Made by a program: the position numbers and the translations under genes. A stretch of DNA of 64,000 nucleotides from Anaeromyxobacter dehalogenans 2CP-C (lineage in GTDB: Bacteria; Myxococcota; Myxococcia; Myxococcales; Anaeromyxobacteraceae): positions 2,605,001 through 2,669,000 of the forward strand of contig NC_007760.1 of the NCBI RefSeq assembly GCF_000013385.1, given 5' to 3'. Under the pieces are notes generated by a model. That model made no database searches and had not been told where the DNA came from. It saw nothing but the letters and a program-made list of their open reading frames with translations. Of the stretch, positions 42,576-56,793 are shown piece by piece; position 1 is the stretch's first letter; the number at the start of each line of letters is the position of its first letter.

Positions 42576-44510
42576 CTAGAACGAGCCGGCGCCCTGGTCG
42601 CCGCACACGCAGGTGCCGGGCGCGGACGAGGTCGGCTGGACGAAGGAGCCGACGTCGCCGCCCGCGTAGCAGGTCCAGTCGGTCGCCTTGCCGCCCAGCG
42701 CGCCGGCGCACTCGGTCCGCGTCAGGCAGCCGCCGGCGGGCAGCCGGCCGAGATAGTCCGCCGAGTAGGTCTCCCCGGGGTTCGCCTCGCAGTTCTGCGT
42801 CGCGTGGTTGATGTAGATGTTCCGCGTGGCGCCGGTGGGCTTGCGCTGGTCGGCGCTGATCTGCTCGCGCGTGGCGGTGAACCACCAGTCCCAGCCCGCC
42901 GCCTCGGCCTCGGTGGCGGTGAGCGTCGAGGGCGCCGGGCCGCGGCACGTCTTGCGCGTGTCGCCCTTCTGGCTCGCGATGCGCAGCAGCACGATGTCGC
43001 TGCCGGCGGGATCAGTGGGCAGGAGCAGGCCCGAGGGCGGCTTCACGATGTCGGCGATGCGGTCGAGGATCTGCGCGAAGTTGGGATCGCAGATCGAGCC
43101 GGCGACCACGTCGGCGCCCTTGGCGCGGAGCTGCTGCGACGCCTCGAGCAGGCGGGAGCCCGGCGCCTGGCCGCCGCACACGTTGTTGGTGCAGGTCAGG
43201 TTGCTGCCGGTGCACGCGTAGTCGCAGCAGATGCCGGGGGCGCAGGACGCGTCCTGGCAGACGCTCTGCGAGGTGGAGACGATGAAGCCGGCGCCGACCG
43301 GGCGCCCGAGGCCGGTGAGGTAGTCCACGATCTGCGAGACCGCGAACTGCTTGGGCGTCGCCGAGGACGCGTCGGCCACGCAGGAGTCGGAGCCCGGCCC
43401 GCCGCTCAGCACCACGCCGCCGCTGGGATCCTGCGGCGACGAGCAGTCGTCCTCGTCGCCCACGAACACCGTCACCAGCTTGGAGTTGTCGTGCAGCCAG
43501 GACGCCGGCGCGGAGGCCACCACGTTCCCGCTCGCGTCGCGGCGATCCACCTGGCGCCCGGTGAGCGCCTTCTCCACCGCGAGCCGGCCGGCCTCGAGCG
43601 CCTGCTCCTGGCCGGAGCCGCAGGTGCCCGCGATGACGTTGCCCTGCCACGTGCCGGAGCGGTTGCTGGCGAACCAGTCCTTGAGCTGGGTCGCGGTGTA
43701 GCCCTGGCGGTTGCAGACCTTGCTGCCGTCGCTGCACGCGGGCAGCGCCGGATCGCGGATGGGGAGGCCGGTCCCATCGAGCTGCGGGTAAAGCTCCTTG
43801 TCGAAGTGCAGCACCCGGGGGCTGTCGCCCAGGCTCACGAACGCGCCGTGCGGATAGTACTGGCCGTCGGCCGAGAGGCCCGGCGAGCAGCGCCCGTCGA
43901 AGCGGTAGTGCGTCTCGACCCTGCCGCAGGCGGTGCCCAGGGCGGAGCAGCCGATGGCATCGACGGCCGGCGCCACCGAGTCGGCGCCGCAGCAGTAGCC
44001 CTCGCCGAGCAGCCCGGTGCAGGTGGTCTTGCAGGTGGTGCCGGCGATGCCGGCGCAGGCGGCGTCGCTGGTGCACGCCCGCGGCCCCTTCATGGGCCCG
44101 GTGGGCACGCCGCTCGGCGCCTCGCAGCACACCTGCTGGCCCGCGGCGCCGGGGCAGTCGTTCCGGCAGGTCACGCCGGACAGCGGGCCGTTGTAGAAGA
44201 CCGACGTGGTGGTGACCGCCACGTGGAAGTCGATGGGCTCGAGGCCCGCGCCGCGCCGGGACGTGTTCGTCTGGTCCAGGTTCTGGATGAACGCGGCGAA
44301 GTTCTGCGCGAGCTTCTCCTGCTCGCCCGCCATGGAGCCGGAGTCGTCCACCACGAACAGCACGTCCGCGGTCGAGATGCTCGAGAGCGTCACGCGCTCC
44401 GAGCCCGGCTGGATCAGGCAGTGGCCGACAGGATTGAAGTTGTAGTCCTGGCACCCCGCCGCGAGCAGCAGCAGCGGAAGCACCGCGAGGACCCGGGACG
44501 CTCGCGCCAT
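42576..44510 (-). CDS. VWA-domain lipoprotein rich in Cys pairs
   Basis: 644 residues. The signal peptide has lipobox LLLAAGCQD (Cys20). A von Willebrand A-like domain starts at ADVLFVVDDSGSMAGEQEKL with the metal-ion site D-x-S-x-S (about 50-54). It is interrupted by a Cys-rich insert (about 113-200) with CCEAPSG, CTSDAACAGI, CKTTC and CCGADS. A later part, VTVFVGDEDDCSSP, completes the fold. Further Cys clusters lie at about 430-460 and in the C-terminal end. Such proteins are frequent in myxobacteria and are thought to be surface or adhesion proteins. The partner is unknown. Confidence 0.8.
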   Translation of the reverse strand: MARASRVLAVLPLLLLAAGCQDYNFNPVGHCLIQPGSERVTLSSISTADVLFVVDDSGSMAGEQEKLAQNFAAFIQNLDQTNTSRRGAGLEPIDFHVAVTTTSVFYNGPLSGVTCRNDCPGAAGQQVCCEAPSGVPTGPMKGPRACTSDAACAGIAGTTCKTTCTGLLGEGYCCGADSVAPAVDAIGCSALGTACGRVETHYRFDGRCSPGLSADGQYYPHGAFVSLGDSPRVLHFDKELYPQLDGTGLPIRDPALPACSDGSKVCNRQGYTATQLKDWFASNRSGTWQGNVIAGTCGSGQEQALEAGRLAVEKALTGRQVDRRDASGNVVASAPASWLHDNSKLVTVFVGDEDDCSSPQDPSGGVVLSGGPGSDSCVADASSATPKQFAVSQIVDYLTGLGRPVGAGFIVSTSQSVCQDASCAPGICCDYACTGSNLTCTNNVCGGQAPGSRLLEASQQLRAKGADVVAGSICDPNFAQILDRIADIVKPPSGLLLPTDPAGSDIVLLRIASQKGDTRKTCRGPAPSTLTATEAEAAGWDWWFTATREQISADQRKPTGATRNIYINHATQNCEANPGETYSADYLGRLPAGGCLTRTECAGALGGKATDWTCYAGGDVGSFVQPTSSAPGTCVCGDQGAGSF

Positions 44511-44640
44511 CGTATGGCCTCCAGTTCGCGCGCGATGATAGCCGCGATCGTCCCTTGAGCAAACGACGCGGCAATCCCACGTTCACCGACCGTCGGCGGC
44601 GCGCAGGAGCGCCCACCTGCTCCCACCACGGCGCGCGGCG

Positions 44641-44667
44641 GCCCGGAGGCCGCCGCGGCGGCCGGGC
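44641..44667 (-). terminator. GC-rich hairpin after guaA
   Basis: GCCC..GGCCGCC-gc-GGCGGCC..GGGC forms a nearly perfect hairpin immediately after the guaA stop codon. It lacks a T-run, so termination is plausible but not certain. Confidence 0.45.
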
Positions 44668-46224
<1,557 letters not shown>

Positions 46225-46278
46225 GTCGGCCCGGCCGCGCCGCCCCGCCCGGCGGGGCCGCGGCGTGAGGAGGGAGGG

Positions 46279-47802
<1,524 letters not shown>

Positions 47803-47895
47803 TCAGGCGATCGCGGGGAGTTCCCCGGCGGCGACGATCCCGGCGCCGCGGCGGGTGGTCCGGAGGCGCACACGACGTTCCGCACGTGCGCGCGC

Positions 47896-47925
47896 TTGCC
47901 GGTCCGCCTGCCGCGAAGGGATAAT
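47896..47925 (+). promoter_or_regulatory. Promoter of PilZ-Hsp70 gene, very close to start codon
   Basis: TTGCCG (47896-47901), 18 bases, GATAAT (47920-47925), then eight bases to GTG 47934. No Shine-Dalgarno sequence fits between, so a leaderless transcript is likely. Confidence 0.5.
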
Positions 47926-47933
47926 CGCGGGCG

Positions 47934-50282
<2,349 letters not shown>

Positions 50283-50293
50283 CGGGCCCCGCC

Positions 50294-50321
50294 CGCCCTT
50301 AGACAGGCTCAGGGCGAGCGG
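50294..50321. repeat. Dispersed repeat unit (copy 2)
   Basis: CGCCCTTAGACAGGCTCAGG continuing to GGCGAGCGG, in the 47-bp gap between the converging PilZ-Hsp70 and dedA genes. It is the same unit as at 42493-42520. Confidence 0.6.
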
Positions 50322-50329
50322 GTACGCCC

Positions 50330-51004
50330 TCAGTCCCGGTCGCCGTCCGGCGAGGCCGGCACCGCGCGGCGCGTCTGGAGCCAGCGCAGCAGCAGGCCGA
50401 GCAGCACCACGCCGACGCCGAGCAGGATGTAGTGGCTGAAGCGGGCGGCCAGGCGCGCCGCCTCCTCGATGTTCGAGCCGAAGTAGAAGCCGAGGCAGAC
50501 CCAGAGCGGCGCCGAGACCAGGGCGGCGGCGCCGTCGAACAGCAGGAACTCCCAGTACGGCATCCTCGCGTGCCCGGCCGTGAAGTAGGTCGGCATGCGG
50601 ATGCCGGGGAGGTATCGCGCCACCACCACCACCACGTTGCCGCGGCGGCGCATGAGCTTCTCGACCTTCTCCAGCTTCTCGGGGGTGATCATGCGGCGCA
50701 GCGGGCGGAAGTCCGCCACCCGGGCGCCGAACTTCCGGCCGGCGAGGAAGATCACCGAGTCGCCCGCCAGGATGCCCGCCAGCCCCACCGCCACCATGAA
50801 CAGCAGCCCGTCGTCCCGGACCATCGCCGCGATCGACGCCGACTCGAGATCGCTCGCGAGCCAGGCGAGCACGCCGCCCGTGACGAGGATCACGTCCTCG
50901 GGCATGGGCAGGCCGAAGCCGCACAGCACCAGCACGGCGAAGACGAACACGTATCCGACGTGGAGGGAGTGCCCTCCCAGCAACTCGACCAGGCGTTCGA
51001 GCAT
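50330..51004 (-). CDS. DedA family membrane protein
   Basis: 224 residues with about five hydrophobic segments. The DedA signatures are FGLPMPEDVILVTGGVLA (about 30-47), GDSVIFLAGRKFG (about 82) and RYLPGIRMPTYFTAGHARMP (about 128-147) with the conserved Arg residues. The family includes undecaprenyl-phosphate and phosphatidylethanolamine flippases important for envelope integrity. It sits 115 bp after the cyclic-nucleotide-binding gene on the same strand and may be a separate unit. The lipid substrate is not decided. Confidence 0.92.
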   Translation of the reverse strand: MLERLVELLGGHSLHVGYVFVFAVLVLCGFGLPMPEDVILVTGGVLAWLASDLESASIAAMVRDDGLLFMVAVGLAGILAGDSVIFLAGRKFGARVADFRPLRRMITPEKLEKVEKLMRRRGNVVVVVARYLPGIRMPTYFTAGHARMPYWEFLLFDGAAALVSAPLWVCLGFYFGSNIEEAARLAARFSHYILLGVGVVLLGLLLRWLQTRRAVPASPDGDRD

Positions 51005-51119
51005 CCGCGGTGCCTCGCGCTCCTTCCCGGGATCCCGGCTTACCGCATGTCCGCCCGGAGGTCACGCGGCACGTGCGCCCGCGCGCAGGCCGCGCGATCG
51101 CACGTCCCGTGCGGCGGGG

Positions 51120-51584
51120 TCACGGCGCGGAGGGTCGCGCCGCCGCCAGGCCGCGCAGCTGCTCGCGGCTCTCCGCCACCTTCGCCGACAGGTCGGCGGC
51201 GATGGCGAGCGCCAGCTTCAGGCAGGCCTGCGGCTTCTGCGGCTGCAGCCGCGCGAAGTCTCGCTGGGCCAGCTCCAGCACCTCGCACGGCGTGGCCGCC
51301 ACCGCCGACACCAGGCGCACGCTCTTGCCGAGCAGCGCCAGCGCCCCGAGGTGCTCGCCCGGCCCCAGCACCGCGAGCTCGCGCTCGCCGTCCGGCCCGC
51401 GCTGGGTGACGCGCACCGTGCCGGTCTTCAGGATGAACATCGACTCGCCCACCATGTTCTCGACGAACAGCGGGCTGCCGGCCGGGACCGCCTTCTCCGC
51501 GGCGACGCTCGCGAAGATGCGCAGGCCGGTCTCGGTGAAGTCGCGGAACAGGACCGAGCGCTGGAGCGCCTCGACCACGGTCAT
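51120..51584 (-). CDS. Cyclic nucleotide-binding domain protein
   Basis: 154 residues: a stand-alone cNMP-binding beta-roll (about 8-115) with LFRDFTETGLRIFASVA, the strand GTVRVTQRGPDGERELAVLGPGEHLGALAL and a following helix. The phosphate-binding cassette normally has an Arg after G-E-x-x-G; here the segment is GEHLGALALLGKSVRLVSAVA, so binding may differ. There is no DNA-binding helix-turn-helix, so it is not a CRP-type regulator. Its ATG overlaps the carbonic-anhydrase stop by 4 bp. Confidence 0.87.
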   Translation of the reverse strand: MTVVEALQRSVLFRDFTETGLRIFASVAAEKAVPAGSPLFVENMVGESMFILKTGTVRVTQRGPDGERELAVLGPGEHLGALALLGKSVRLVSAVAATPCEVLELAQRDFARLQPQKPQACLKLALAIAADLSAKVAESREQLRGLAAARPSAP

Positions 51585-52108
51585 GGGACGCCCCCCTCGG
51601 CGCGGTAGCGCGCGGCGTACGCCACGTAGTTCGCCGCGCTGGTCCGGAGGAACGCGATCTCCTCCGGCGTGAGCGGGCGCTTCGGCCTCGCGGGCTGGCC
51701 CATCACCAGCGTTCCCGGCGGCACCACCGCGCCGGGCGGGACGAGCGCCCCCGCCCCGACCATCGCGTCCGGACCCACCACCGCGCCGTCGAGGACGATC
51801 GCGCCGATGCCGATCAGGCAGCGGTCGTGCACGGTGCAGCCGTGCAGCACGGCGCGGTGGCCGATGGTGACGTCCTCGCCGATGACGGTGGGGTGCGTGC
51901 GGGTGGTGACGTGGATCACGGTCCCGTCCTGCACGTTGGTGCGGGCGCCGATCCGGACGGTGTTCACGTCCCCCCGCACCACGGTCCCGAACCAGAGGGA
52001 CGCCTCGGGGCCGACCTCCACGTCGCCGGTGACCACGCAGCCGGGCGCGGCGAAGACGGTCGGGTGCAGCCGGGGCCTCGCGCCCGCGTACGGCAGCAGG
52101 ATGGGCAT
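51581..52108 (-). CDS. Gamma-class carbonic anhydrase family protein
   Basis: 175 residues: a left-handed beta-helix of hexapeptide repeats (ASLWFGTVVRGDVNTVRIGA, NVQDGTVIHV). Metal His ligands are seen in VIHVTTRTHPT, TIGHRAVLHGC (G-H-x4-H-G) and the later hexapeptides. It is the YrdA/CaiE-like branch: zinc or iron binding, CO2 hydration possible but activity in this subgroup is often unproven. It lies 13 bp after the VanZ gene and is translationally coupled to the next gene. Confidence 0.9.
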   Translation of the reverse strand: MPILLPYAGARPRLHPTVFAAPGCVVTGDVEVGPEASLWFGTVVRGDVNTVRIGARTNVQDGTVIHVTTRTHPTVIGEDVTIGHRAVLHGCTVHDRCLIGIGAIVLDGAVVGPDAMVGAGALVPPGAVVPPGTLVMGQPARPKRPLTPEEIAFLRTSAANYVAYAARYRAEGGVP

Positions 52109-52121
52109 CGCGCCCGGGATG

Positions 52122-52553
52122 CTAGCCCGCGCGCGACCGGCGCCGCAAGAACGCGGCGGCGAGCGCCGCGCCCCCCAGCGCGCCGGCGGTGTCCGCGGCC
52201 CAGTCGAACGCGTCGGGCTGCCGGTTCGGCACGTGCGCCTGGTGCCACTCGTCGCTCGCGCCGTACAGGCTGGCCAGCACGGCCGCCGCCAGGAGCAGGC
52301 GGCGCCCGCGCGCCAGCCGCGTGCCCGCGAGCGCCAGCGCGAGGAGCCCCCCCAGCACGGCGTACGCGGACGCGTGGACGATCTTGTCGTGCGAGAAGAT
52401 GCCCTTCGGCACGAACGGCAGCGGATCGGGGCGGGAGGAGAGCCAGAAGATGAGCCCCGCGTACGCGGCGGCGCCCGCGGCCGCCACCGCCCGCCATCCC
52501 CTCCCGACGGGGGCGGCGAGGGCCCCCGCCCCGGCCTGGAGATCCGCGCTCAC
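52122..52553 (-). CDS. VanZ-like family membrane protein
   Basis: 143 residues from GTG 52553, which overlaps the miaB stop by 4 bp (GTGA). It has four hydrophobic segments. FWLSSRPDPLPF, HDKIVHASAYAVLGGLLALAL and YGASDEWHQAHVPNRQPDAFDWAADTAGALGG carry the K-x-x-H and D-E-x-x-Q-x-F/H...D-x-x-x-N/D-x-x-G pattern of the VanZ-like family. Function is unknown in most members; VanZ itself lowers teicoplanin sensitivity. Confidence 0.85.
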   Translation of the reverse strand: MSADLQAGAGALAAPVGRGWRAVAAAGAAAYAGLIFWLSSRPDPLPFVPKGIFSHDKIVHASAYAVLGGLLALALAGTRLARGRRLLLAAAVLASLYGASDEWHQAHVPNRQPDAFDWAADTAGALGGAALAAAFLRRRSRAG

Positions 52554-53944
52554 GCGAGCGTGCCCGAGAGCGAGCTGCCGCCCGCGCGCGTGATCCGCAC
52601 GGGGACGCGCGCGCCCGCCGGCGCCGCCGCCTCGTCCGCGGTCAGGTGGACCACGCGGTTCTCGGGCGTCCGTCCCAGCCGCTCCCCCGGCTCGTCGGAC
52701 GGGCCCTCCACCAGCACCTCGACCACCTTCCCGAGCTCGGCCGCCAGGATCTCCCCGGCGATGCGCCGCTGCGCCGCGAGCAGCCGCTCGAGCCGCGCCA
52801 CCGCGACGTCGCGCGGCACGTCCTGCCACTCCGGCGCGCTGCCGAGCCGCACCGCCGCGACGGTGTGCGGCCGCGGGCTGAACACGAAGCTGAAGCTCTG
52901 CTCGAAGCGGGCGCGCTCCAGCAGGGCCAGCGAGGCCTCGAAGTCCGCGTCGGTCTCGCCGGGGAACCCCACGATGAAGTCGGTGGTGATGGCGATGCCG
53001 GGCCGGGCGGCGCGCAGCCGGTCGAAGCGATCGAGGTACTCGGCCACCGAGTAGTCGCGGCGCATGCGGCGCAGCACGGCGTCGGAGCCGGACTGCACCG
53101 GCAGGTGGAAGTGCGGCATCACCTTCGGCTCGTCGCGGAACACCTCGACGAGCGCGCCGGAGAGGTCGTGCGGGTGGCTGGTGGTGAAGCGGATGCGGTC
53201 GATCCCCGGCACGGCCGCGACGCGCCGGAGCAGGTCGGCGAAGGTGCAGCCGCCCCCGTACGAGTTCACGTTCTGCCCGATGAGCGTCACCTCGCGCACG
53301 CCCACCGCGGCGAGCGCGGCGCACTCGGCCACCACGTCCGGGAACGGCCGCGACACCTCGCGCCCGCGGGTGTGCGGCACGATGCAGAACGCGCAGACGT
53401 TGTCGCAGCCCTTCATGGCGGTGACGAACGCGGTGGCCCGGCCGCGCGCCGCCTCGGCGTCGGCGCGCGGGAACACGTACTCCTCCGAGTCCATCCAGCC
53501 GGTCTCGGCGAAGCGCTCGCCGCGGGCGCGCTCCACCATCTCCGGCAGCCGGGCGATGTTGTCCGGCCCGAAGACGAAGTCCACGTACGGCACGCGCGCG
53601 AGCAGCCGGTCCTTCTCCTGCTGCGCGACGCACCCGGACACCGCGATGAGCGCGCCGCGCCGCGCCTTCACCTCGCGGTAGCGCCCCAGCGCCGAGAGCA
53701 GCTTCTGCTCGGCCTTCTCGCGGACCGCGCAGGTGTTGAGCAGGATGAGGTCGGCCTCGTCCGCGCTGGCGGCGCGGGCGTAGGCGTGGCGCCCGAGCAG
53801 CTCGACCATCCGGTCGGAGTCGGACTCGTTCATCTGGCAGCCGAAGGTGTGGACGTACACCTTGCGCGGCGGCGCCGCCGGCGACGGGGCGGGGTCACCC
53901 GCGGCGGGGGCCGGCTTCCTGGAGAGGGGCACGAGATCGGACAT
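52550..53944 (-). CDS. miaB: tRNA-2-methylthio-N6-dimethylallyladenosine synthase (MiaB)
   Basis: 464 residues. The UPF0004 domain has Cys in TFGCQMNESDS, LNTCAVREKAEQK and SGCVAQQEK (auxiliary cluster). The radical-SAM domain has CDNVCAFC binding the second 4Fe-4S cluster. The TRAM domain is at the end (VEGPSDEPGERLGRTPENRVVHL). It adds a methylthio group to i6A37 of tRNAs reading UNN codons. N-terminal extension of about 28 Ala/Pro residues. First gene of the operon miaB-vanZ-carbonic anhydrase-cNMP-binding protein. Confidence 0.96.
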   Translation of the reverse strand: MSDLVPLSRKPAPAAGDPAPSPAAPPRKVYVHTFGCQMNESDSDRMVELLGRHAYARAASADEADLILLNTCAVREKAEQKLLSALGRYREVKARRGALIAVSGCVAQQEKDRLLARVPYVDFVFGPDNIARLPEMVERARGERFAETGWMDSEEYVFPRADAEAARGRATAFVTAMKGCDNVCAFCIVPHTRGREVSRPFPDVVAECAALAAVGVREVTLIGQNVNSYGGGCTFADLLRRVAAVPGIDRIRFTTSHPHDLSGALVEVFRDEPKVMPHFHLPVQSGSDAVLRRMRRDYSVAEYLDRFDRLRAARPGIAITTDFIVGFPGETDADFEASLALLERARFEQSFSFVFSPRPHTVAAVRLGSAPEWQDVPRDVAVARLERLLAAQRRIAGEILAAELGKVVEVLVEGPSDEPGERLGRTPENRVVHLTADEAAAPAGARVPVRITRAGGSSLSGTLA

Positions 53945-54021
53945 CGGCGCGGAACCTATGGAACGGTGGGCGGGGAGTCAATCGCCGGGCGGCCGGGCAC
54001 GGCGGGGGGCGGGCCGGCGGG

Positions 54022-55422
54022 TCAGCGGCCGGGCACCAGCGCGTCGGCGATCCCCTCCAGCTCGGCCAGCGTGGTCACCGGGGCGACGCGGTCGCAGTGG
54101 GCCGCGTAGAGCGGCAGCTCGCTGTCGCCGGTGCCCCACAGGTGCCGCGGCTCGGGGCACATCCACAGCACGCGGCGGGCCCGCCGGCGCAGCTCCTCCA
54201 GCACCCAGGCCTCCGGGGGGTTGTAGTTGTTCCGGCCGTCGCCGATGACGAGCACGGTGGTGCGCCGGGTGACGGCGGGCAGCGCGTCGCGGTGGAACGT
54301 GCGCAGCGCGCGCCCGTAGTTGGAGTTGGCCGCGAGGCTCACCGCCCGCGCGGCCACCGCGAGGTCCGCGGCGCGGGCCGGCTCGCGCTCGGCCCGGAGC
54401 TGCGCGGTCACCTCGGCGAGGTCGGCCACGAACACGAACGTGCGGACGCGGCTGAACAGCGACTGCATGGTGTAGAGGAACAGCAGCATCAGCCGGGTGA
54501 CGTGGCGCACCGACTCGGAGACGTCGCACAGGACCACCACGTCCGGTCGCTGCGGGCGCCGCCGCCGGAACACCACCTGCGCCGGGAAGCCTCCGAGGCC
54601 CAGGTTGCGCCGGAGCGTCCGCCGGACCGCCAGGACGCCGCGGCGCCGGCTCCGGTCGCGCCGCACCAGCCGGCTCTTCAGCCGCTCGGCGAGCCGCTTC
54701 ACGGCGCGCTCGGTGCGCGCGATCTCGTCGCGCGAGATCGGCGCGAGGCCGCCGCGCCCCTGCTCCGCGCGCCGCACGCTGCGCGCGCCGGCCTCCAGCT
54801 CCGCCCAGCGCCGGGCGGCGTCCTCGACGCGCCGGAGCACCCCGGCGACCCGCTCCGAGACGAGCTGGAGCTTCGCCGCGTCCAGCCCGCGCGCCCGCAG
54901 CGCCTGCTCCAGCGCGGCCGCGTCGGCCGGGAGCGCCGCGCCGCCCGCAGCCGCGAGCAGGCGGCGGCCCTGGAAGCCGGTGGCGCCGGCGCTCGCCAGC
55001 GCGGCGAAGTCGAGCTGCTGCGCGGCCGCGCGGAGCAGCCGGGCCAGGAGCGCGGGATCCCCCTGGAGCGCGGCGAGGGCGAGCGGGCTCATCGCCGAGG
55101 CCAGCTCGCCCAGCGTCCAGGCGACCATCTCCAGGTCGTCGGGCTCGAGCAGCCCCTGCTCCTCCAGCTCGGCGAGCAGCCCGCGCTCGGCCCCCGCCAC
55201 CAGGCGTCCCATGCCGGAGAACAGGAGGTCGAAGAGCGCCTCGAACACCGGCACGTCCGCGGCGCGCTTCACCAGGGTGGCGCGCAGGGCGGCCTTGAAC
55301 GCGCCCCGATCCTCGACGCCCACCAGCGCGCCGGCGGCGACCGCGTCGGCCACCTCGGCGGGCGACACGCGCACGCCGTTCGCGCGCAGGAGCCGGGCGA
55401 GCTCGGAGACCAGGGCGTCCAC
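54022..55422 (-). CDS. CoxE-like VWA domain protein
   Basis: 466 residues. The N-terminal half is helical and Arg/Ala-rich (VSPAEVADAVAAGALVGVED near the start). After a basic linker (RRDRSRRRGVLAVRRTLRRN, about 250-270) comes the VWA/CoxE domain: VVVLCDVSESVRHVTRLMLL (about 293; the metal site is D-x-S-x-S), TFVFVADLAEVT, SNYGRALRTFHRDALP and TVLVIGDGRNNYNPPEAWVL. CoxE-type proteins work with MoxR ATPases in metal-cofactor insertion or complex assembly. No MoxR gene is next to it in this window. Transcribed alone. Confidence 0.88.
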   Translation of the reverse strand: MDALVSELARLLRANGVRVSPAEVADAVAAGALVGVEDRGAFKAALRATLVKRAADVPVFEALFDLLFSGMGRLVAGAERGLLAELEEQGLLEPDDLEMVAWTLGELASAMSPLALAALQGDPALLARLLRAAAQQLDFAALASAGATGFQGRRLLAAAGGAALPADAAALEQALRARGLDAAKLQLVSERVAGVLRRVEDAARRWAELEAGARSVRRAEQGRGGLAPISRDEIARTERAVKRLAERLKSRLVRRDRSRRRGVLAVRRTLRRNLGLGGFPAQVVFRRRRPQRPDVVVLCDVSESVRHVTRLMLLFLYTMQSLFSRVRTFVFVADLAEVTAQLRAEREPARAADLAVAARAVSLAANSNYGRALRTFHRDALPAVTRRTTVLVIGDGRNNYNPPEAWVLEELRRRARRVLWMCPEPRHLWGTGDSELPLYAAHCDRVAPVTTLAELEGIADALVPGR

Positions 55423-55511
55423 CCGGCGAGTCTAACCGGACCGGCCGGGCGGCGCGGCGGGACGGCGGGGCCGGCTGCGCGCGCGCCGGGGCCGGTGTAT
55501 GACGGGAGGCC

Positions 55512-56762
55512 ATGGGACCGCTGGTCGTGCCCGTCTTCCTGGCGCTGTTCGCCGTCCAGCTGGCGGTGGAGACCGGCCTGCTCGCGCTCAACCTCCGCCA
55601 CGTCCGGCGCGAGCGGGGCGTGCCGTCGCCGCTCGCGGGCCAGGTGAGCGACGAGACCGCGGCGCGGAGCCGCGCCTACACGCTCGCGAACGGGCGGCTG
55701 GCGCTCGTGGACGGGCTGTCCTCGGCGGCGGCCACGCTCGCGGTGCTGTTCTCGGGCCTGCTGCCCTGGCTCGACCGCGCCGTCTCGGCGCGCCTGGCGG
55801 GCCCCCACCGCTTCGTGGCGTACCTGATGCTGCTCGCCATGGGGGGCGCCGCGATCGCGCTCCCCTTCTCCGCCTGGCGCACGTTCGTCACCGAGGCCCG
55901 CTTCGGCTTCAACCGGACCAGCCTGGCGACCTGGCTCGGCGACCGCGCCCGGGGCGTCGCGCTCCAGGCGCTGATCGGGATCCCCATCCTCTACGCGGTC
56001 TACGGGTTCATGCGCTTCGCCGGCGCGCACTGGTGGCTGTGGCTGTTCGCGTTCCTGGTGGTGGTGCAGGTGCTGCTCCTCTGGGCCTGGCCCACGCTCA
56101 TCGCGCCCCTGTTCAACCGGTTCCAGCCGCTGCCGGAGGGGCCGCTCCGCGAGCGGCTCGACGCGCTGGCGCGCGAGGCGGGGTTCGCGAACCGGGGGCT
56201 GTTCGTGATGGACGCGTCGCGCCGCTCCGGCCACTCGAACGCGTACTTCACCGGGATCTTCCGGCCGCGCATCGTGCTGTTCGACACGCTGGTGGCGAGC
56301 ATGAGCGTGGACGAGGCGGCGAGCGTGCTGGCGCACGAGATCGGCCACTACCGCCGGCACCACGTGCACCGCGGCCTGGCGCTGTCGCTCGCCGGCACGC
56401 TCGTCATGCTGTTCGTGCTCTCGCGGATCGTGCCGTGGCCGCCGCTCTACACCGCCTTCGGCTTCGACGGCCCCTCGCTCCACGCGGCGGTCGCGCTCCT
56501 CTCGCTGTGCGGCGGCGCGTTCGTGTTCTGGCTGGCGCCGCTCGCCGCGCAGATGTCCCGCCGCCACGAATACGAGGCGGACCGCTACGCGATCGCGCTG
56601 GCGCGGGCGCCGGACGCGCTCGCGAGCGCGCTCGTGCGCCTGAACGGCGAGAACCTCTCCAACCTGCACCCGCACCCCTGGTACAGCGCCTGGCACTACA
56701 GCCACCCGACGCTGGTCGAGCGGCTGGAGGCGATCCGGGCGCAGGCCGCCGCCGCCGGCTGA
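55512..56762 (+). CDS. M48 family (Ste24-type) membrane metalloprotease
   Basis: 416 residues. Several membrane segments precede the catalytic site. The zinc motif is LAHEIGHYRRHH (H275, E276, H279) and the third ligand is E353 in RRHEYEADRYAIALA. The N-terminal CAAX-protease region (YTLANGRLALVDGLSSAAAT; TEARFGFNRTSLATWLGD) is characteristic of Ste24/HtpX-like enzymes that cut membrane proteins or prenylated CAAX ends. In bacteria it is probably membrane quality control. It starts divergently from the CoxE-like gene, 89 bp away. Confidence 0.93.
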   Translation: MGPLVVPVFLALFAVQLAVETGLLALNLRHVRRERGVPSPLAGQVSDETAARSRAYTLANGRLALVDGLSSAAATLAVLFSGLLPWLDRAVSARLAGPHRFVAYLMLLAMGGAAIALPFSAWRTFVTEARFGFNRTSLATWLGDRARGVALQALIGIPILYAVYGFMRFAGAHWWLWLFAFLVVVQVLLLWAWPTLIAPLFNRFQPLPEGPLRERLDALAREAGFANRGLFVMDASRRSGHSNAYFTGIFRPRIVLFDTLVASMSVDEAASVLAHEIGHYRRHHVHRGLALSLAGTLVMLFVLSRIVPWPPLYTAFGFDGPSLHAAVALLSLCGGAFVFWLAPLAAQMSRRHEYEADRYAIALARAPDALASALVRLNGENLSNLHPHPWYSAWHYSHPTLVERLEAIRAQAAAAG

Positions 56763-56793
56763 GCGCCGGGGGCCGCCCGAGGCCCCGCGGCGC
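56763..56793. terminator. Hairpin between convergent genes
   Basis: GCGCCGGGGGCC, six bases, GGCCCC-g-CGGCGC: a 12-bp stem with one bulge, filling the gap between the M48 gene and the TonB-like gene and touching the latter's stop codon. It is probably a bidirectional terminator without T-runs. Confidence 0.55.
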